Below are positions 31,904 through 33,984 of a stretch of DNA of 33,984 nucleotides, piece after piece. Positions within the stretch are counted from its first letter, which is position 1; each line of letters starts with the position of its first letter. Origin of the DNA: Bacteroides acidifaciens (GTDB lineage: Bacteria > Bacteroidota > Bacteroidia > Bacteroidales > Bacteroidaceae); assembly GCF_903181435.1 (NCBI RefSeq), contig NZ_CAEUHO010000007.1:1-33984 (forward strand). The letters run 5' to 3'. The notes below the pieces were generated by a model. The model ran no database searches. It saw only the letters and a program-made list of their open reading frames with translations, and was not told where the DNA came from. A program made the position numbers and the translations under genes.

Positions 31904-31981
31904 AATCTATTAATGTATAGGTATTTGCATATATATTTTTAAGTCATAACTAACTGGGCAACAATATACGAATTATTTTTT

Positions 31982-32011
31982 TGTATGCAAAATACATACA
32001 AATTGCATACA
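31982..32011. promoter_or_regulatory. Operator and -33 region of the mob operon
   Basis: TGTATGCAA (31982-31990) pairs with TTGCATACA (32003-32011) around 12 bases. On the minus strand the TTTTG at 31987-31991 is a -33 candidate followed after 19 bases by TATATTGT. Binding of the RHH protein would repress the operon. Confidence 0.6.
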
Positions 32012-32039
32012 TTATTTTTAATATTTATTTGAAATACAG

Positions 32040-32220
32040 AGTATTACAAAAAGTAACATTGGGCTATGCCCAATGACTGCTTGCTCATTCGTTTCTCTCA
32101 TTTGCTCATGTCTCACTACGTTCACCATTCCTAGAACGCTGCACTTCGTTCCGCTCCAATACTCCAGGTACAAACCACCCAAACAATACCTAACGAAACA
32201 ACCATGAATACACAACTAAT
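32040..32220. other. Candidate oriT
   Basis: CATTGGGC (32057-32064) pairs with GCCCAATG (32068-32075) around TAT: a short stable hairpin, followed by a pyrimidine-rich single-strand-like stretch with two TTGCTCAT copies (32081 and 32101) and no gene. A hairpin then a non-palindromic stretch just upstream of the relaxase operon is the usual oriT layout. The nick site cannot be read from sequence alone. Confidence 0.5.
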
Positions 32221-32867
32221 CCAGTTGTACACCCATACACTCCATTACATTTGAAAACCCTCTACTTGACGGACTTGCCATCCCTTTTATCATCAAAGGG
32301 GGAGCCTAATACCCCCATTGAATAAAACAGTGGAACACTGCTTCAATCAATGGACAGCAAGCTGGTATATTAAGCTGTCGAATCCAGACGTACACCAACC
32401 AGACATTACCATCCGAATGGTTGCGTTAGGGATAGAAGAGGAAAGCCCGGAGCTTGCGAGGACTTGGAACGGATAGCCCGACCCGAAGGGGAACGCCCAA
32501 AAGAACTTCAAAATCACTCGCAAAATTCAAACCGACTGAAAAATCGTCTCTAAATTTATGATTCTCAACGCAACACGTTATAGCATAGCTATAACTAAAA
32601 GGTATACAAATATACACAAACAAACATAATTATACAAAAATTAACACGCAGGAAAAATCCTCCTAAATGAATAAAAACATCCTCCACTTTTTCAATGAAC
32701 ACACGCACCTGTCATTTTGGCAGTCCGTGATTTTGAAGTCCGCACAACGACTAAATTCAATTTTTGATTCGCTGGGTGTTCTGTTTTAAGTTGTTTTATT
32801 TTTGTCTTAAAGATTTGTTTATAGTTGTCGGGGATATATCGTATTTATTATCAATACATTACAAGCT
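32221..32867. other. Gene-free region between oriT and iterons
   Basis: No gene is visible. A TACATTTG box lies at 32246-32253 (+ strand). A CAGTG-GAA-CACTG hairpin lies at 32328-32340. The second copy of the GC-rich element is at 32423-32498. Near 32715-32745 an imperfect direct repeat of ATTTTG...AGTCCG occurs. Confidence 0.5.
32423..32498 (+). repeat. GC-rich 77-bp element, copy 2
   Basis: 76 bp, nearly identical to 13011-13087 and in the same orientation. It is flanked by unrelated sequence on both sides, so only the element itself is shared. Confidence 0.75.
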
Positions 32868-32868
32868 G

Positions 32869-32983
32869 ATTTCCCCCCGAACGTGGGGTTCATTTCCCCC
32901 CGATCGTGGGGTTCATTTCCCCCCGAACGTGGGGTTCATTTCCCCCCGAACATGGGGGTTCATTTCCCCCCGAACATGGGGGA
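32869..32983 (+). repeat. Iterons of the replication origin (five copies)
   Basis: Five direct repeats of 23-24 bp, each beginning ATTTCCCCCCGA and continuing with a variable 2-4 bases, then TGGGG and TTC: starts at 32869, 32892, 32915, 32938 and 32962. The last copy diverges at its end. Each contains an imperfect CCCC/GGGG dyad. The 23-bp step is about two helical turns, so RepA would bind on one face. A CCCCCTAGTT/AATTAGAGGGG dyad follows at 32998-33023 and may be the operator of repA. Confidence 0.9.
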
Positions 32984-33030
32984 ATGAAAATTTTACTTCC
33001 CCCCTAGTTGGAAATTAGAGGGGAATTACA

Positions 33031-33038
33031 TACTTTTG
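33031..33038 (+). promoter_or_regulatory. repA promoter -7 box
   Basis: TACTTTTG matches the consensus, 21 bp before the ATG, with TTGG at 33009-33012 close to the right distance for a -33 box. It lies just after the iterons and the C/G dyad. Confidence 0.65.
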
Positions 33039-33058
33039 CAATTGAGAATTTTAATATC

Positions 33059-33984
33059 ATGGAAAAGCAACCAAAGAAAATAGAAAAATTCGACCCCAAC
33101 AAGGTGGTGCGCATATCACAAGAGCTTTACGAAGTAAACGCTTGCCGTTGGCGTATGTCTACTTACGGCTATCGCTTATTGTTTGCACTTGCGCAAACAG
33201 TAGAATATGCCGAAGAAGATTTATTCCCGGAACTTGGATTCGACAAACAGGTAATTTTCAAATATTTAGGTCTTGAAAACACCGAAAGGAAATATGAGCT
33301 GCTTGATAAGATTCTGAATGAAGTTTTGCAGAACAGCTTGCATCTGCCTCGCGTTAAAAAGAACGGGGCACGTATATGGATGGGCTACTCATGGATAACT
33401 AGCTATCGTTTTTCTGAAGATGAACGATTTGTCAATATCCGTTTGAACGGAGATGTAAAACCGTTCCTTATCAGCCTGAAACGGTATGCATCTATTCAAC
33501 CTAAATACTACCTGAAACTATCAACGGATTATCAAAACTGGTTTTATCCCTATTTAAAGAATGTGGTTAAATTGGGGAAATGGACCGTAGCAATCAACGA
33601 TCTTAAATTTGCGCTTTATCTAGAGAATACACCGACATATGACCCTAAGCAGAATAAGAACGCCACAGAGAAGTTTTTAGATAAGGTGATAGGGATTACC
33701 ATCAGCCAGAAGGCCAAAGATGAGAACAGGCTCTCAAAGGCCCAAAAAAGGGTACAAAAGCCTATCGCATGGGATTATACAAAAGATAAATCAGGAAAAT
33801 TCACGGGTACACTTGCCGGGATTACGGCAAACACGGATATCAATGTAACCGCTTCAGTTATCAAAACCGGAAGATGCTACACACACATCGTTTTCTTTCT
33901 CTCTGAAAAGACTAAATGTTTAAGTCAGCAACGCCTGAAGGAATTAGATAGTAAGCAGCAAGCGGATGTGGATTTCGGCAAGAA
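33059..33984 (+). CDS. repA: Replication initiator RepA (Rep_3 family), N-terminal part
   Basis: 308 codons are visible with no stop before the window ends. The sequence is typical of Rep_3 (PF01051-type) initiators with two winged-helix domains: IEKFDPNKVVRISQELYE at the start, RWRMSTYGYRLLFALAQ (about 27-43), MGYSWITSYRF around residue 110, YYLKLSTDYQNWFYPYLKNVVKLGKW in the middle and FLDKVIGITISQKAKDENR in the second half. It binds the five iterons and opens the origin. The rest of the gene is at 1-235 if the molecule is circular; the total would be about 386 residues. Confidence 0.92.
   Translation, partial: MEKQPKKIEKFDPNKVVRISQELYEVNACRWRMSTYGYRLLFALAQTVEYAEEDLFPELGFDKQVIFKYLGLENTERKYELLDKILNEVLQNSLHLPRVKKNGARIWMGYSWITSYRFSEDERFVNIRLNGDVKPFLISLKRYASIQPKYYLKLSTDYQNWFYPYLKNVVKLGKWTVAINDLKFALYLENTPTYDPKQNKNATEKFLDKVIGITISQKAKDENRLSKAQKRVQKPIAWDYTKDKSGKFTGTLAGITANTDINVTASVIKTGRCYTHIVFFLSEKTKCLSQQRLKELDSKQQADVDFGK

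Noticed and set aside
32018..32215. Leftward 65-residue frame in the oriT region
   Set aside because: No domain, overlaps the hairpin and likely oriT, no start signal.
32869..32983. CRISPR-like array
   Set aside because: Repeats of 23 bp are contiguous without spacers, next to repA; they are iterons.
32764..33018. Rightward 84-residue frame with RTWGFISP repeats
   Set aside because: The repeats are the iterons read in frame; not a gene.

Overview
The window looks like one complete circular plasmid of about 34 kb from a Bacteroides-type gut bacterium, cut open inside its replication gene. The repA frame that starts at 33059 runs off the right edge and continues in the same frame, without a stop, from base 1 to the stop at 233-235. 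The host assignment rests on several things: Bacteroidota-type promoters (TAnnTTTG at -7), AT-rich intergenic DNA, DUF4138/DUF4141/DUF3244/DUF5712-type proteins, a BfmA/BtgA-type mobilization protein and many lipoproteins.

Layout. (1) 32869-33984 plus 1-235: five iterons and the Rep_3-type initiator repA, ended by a strong terminator. (2) 300-7050, maintenance region: a SprT-like zinc protease, three unknown small genes, a serine resolvase with a res-like site, an AbiEi/AbiEii type toxin-antitoxin pair in an unusual convergent overlapping layout, and parA with a small ribbon-helix-helix partner. About 32 copies of a 5-bp box (ACTAA or its complement TTAGT), phased every 8 bp, sit in intergenic clusters across this region and cover the parA promoter. 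(3) 7100-10600 and 13400-17400, cargo: secreted and lipid-anchored proteins, including a streptogrisin-like serine protease with an intact triad, and a membrane TPR/HTH regulator followed by a DUF3244 protein and lipoproteins. (4) 10857-12741: a three-gene cassette (phosphoribosyltransferase, RadC/JAB protein, SLOG-fold protein), next to a 169-bp inverted repeat and a GC-rich 77-bp element that recurs at 32423. (5) 17522-26686, all leftward: a compact conjugation operon of the CTnDOT type (TraE, F, G, I, J, K, M, N, then an M23 peptidase, a small HTH protein, TraQ- and TraO-like proteins and a lipoprotein). (6) 27637-31903, leftward: the DNA-processing operon (BfmA/BtgA-type protein, DUF5712 relaxase-like protein, coupling ATPase), with a likely oriT just upstream.

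Together the genes describe a self-transmissible plasmid: RepA and iterons replicate it, ParA and the RHH protein partition it, the resolvase resolves multimers, AbiE stabilises it, and the mob and tra operons move it. The most interesting unexplained signals are the dispersed 8-bp-phased boxes, which suggest a combined centromere and plasmid-wide regulator like omega of pSM19035; the triple operator in front of the SprT-like gene; the convergent AbiE pair; the structured RNA-like leaders near 12.8-13.4 kb; and the SLOG/JAB/PRTase cassette.
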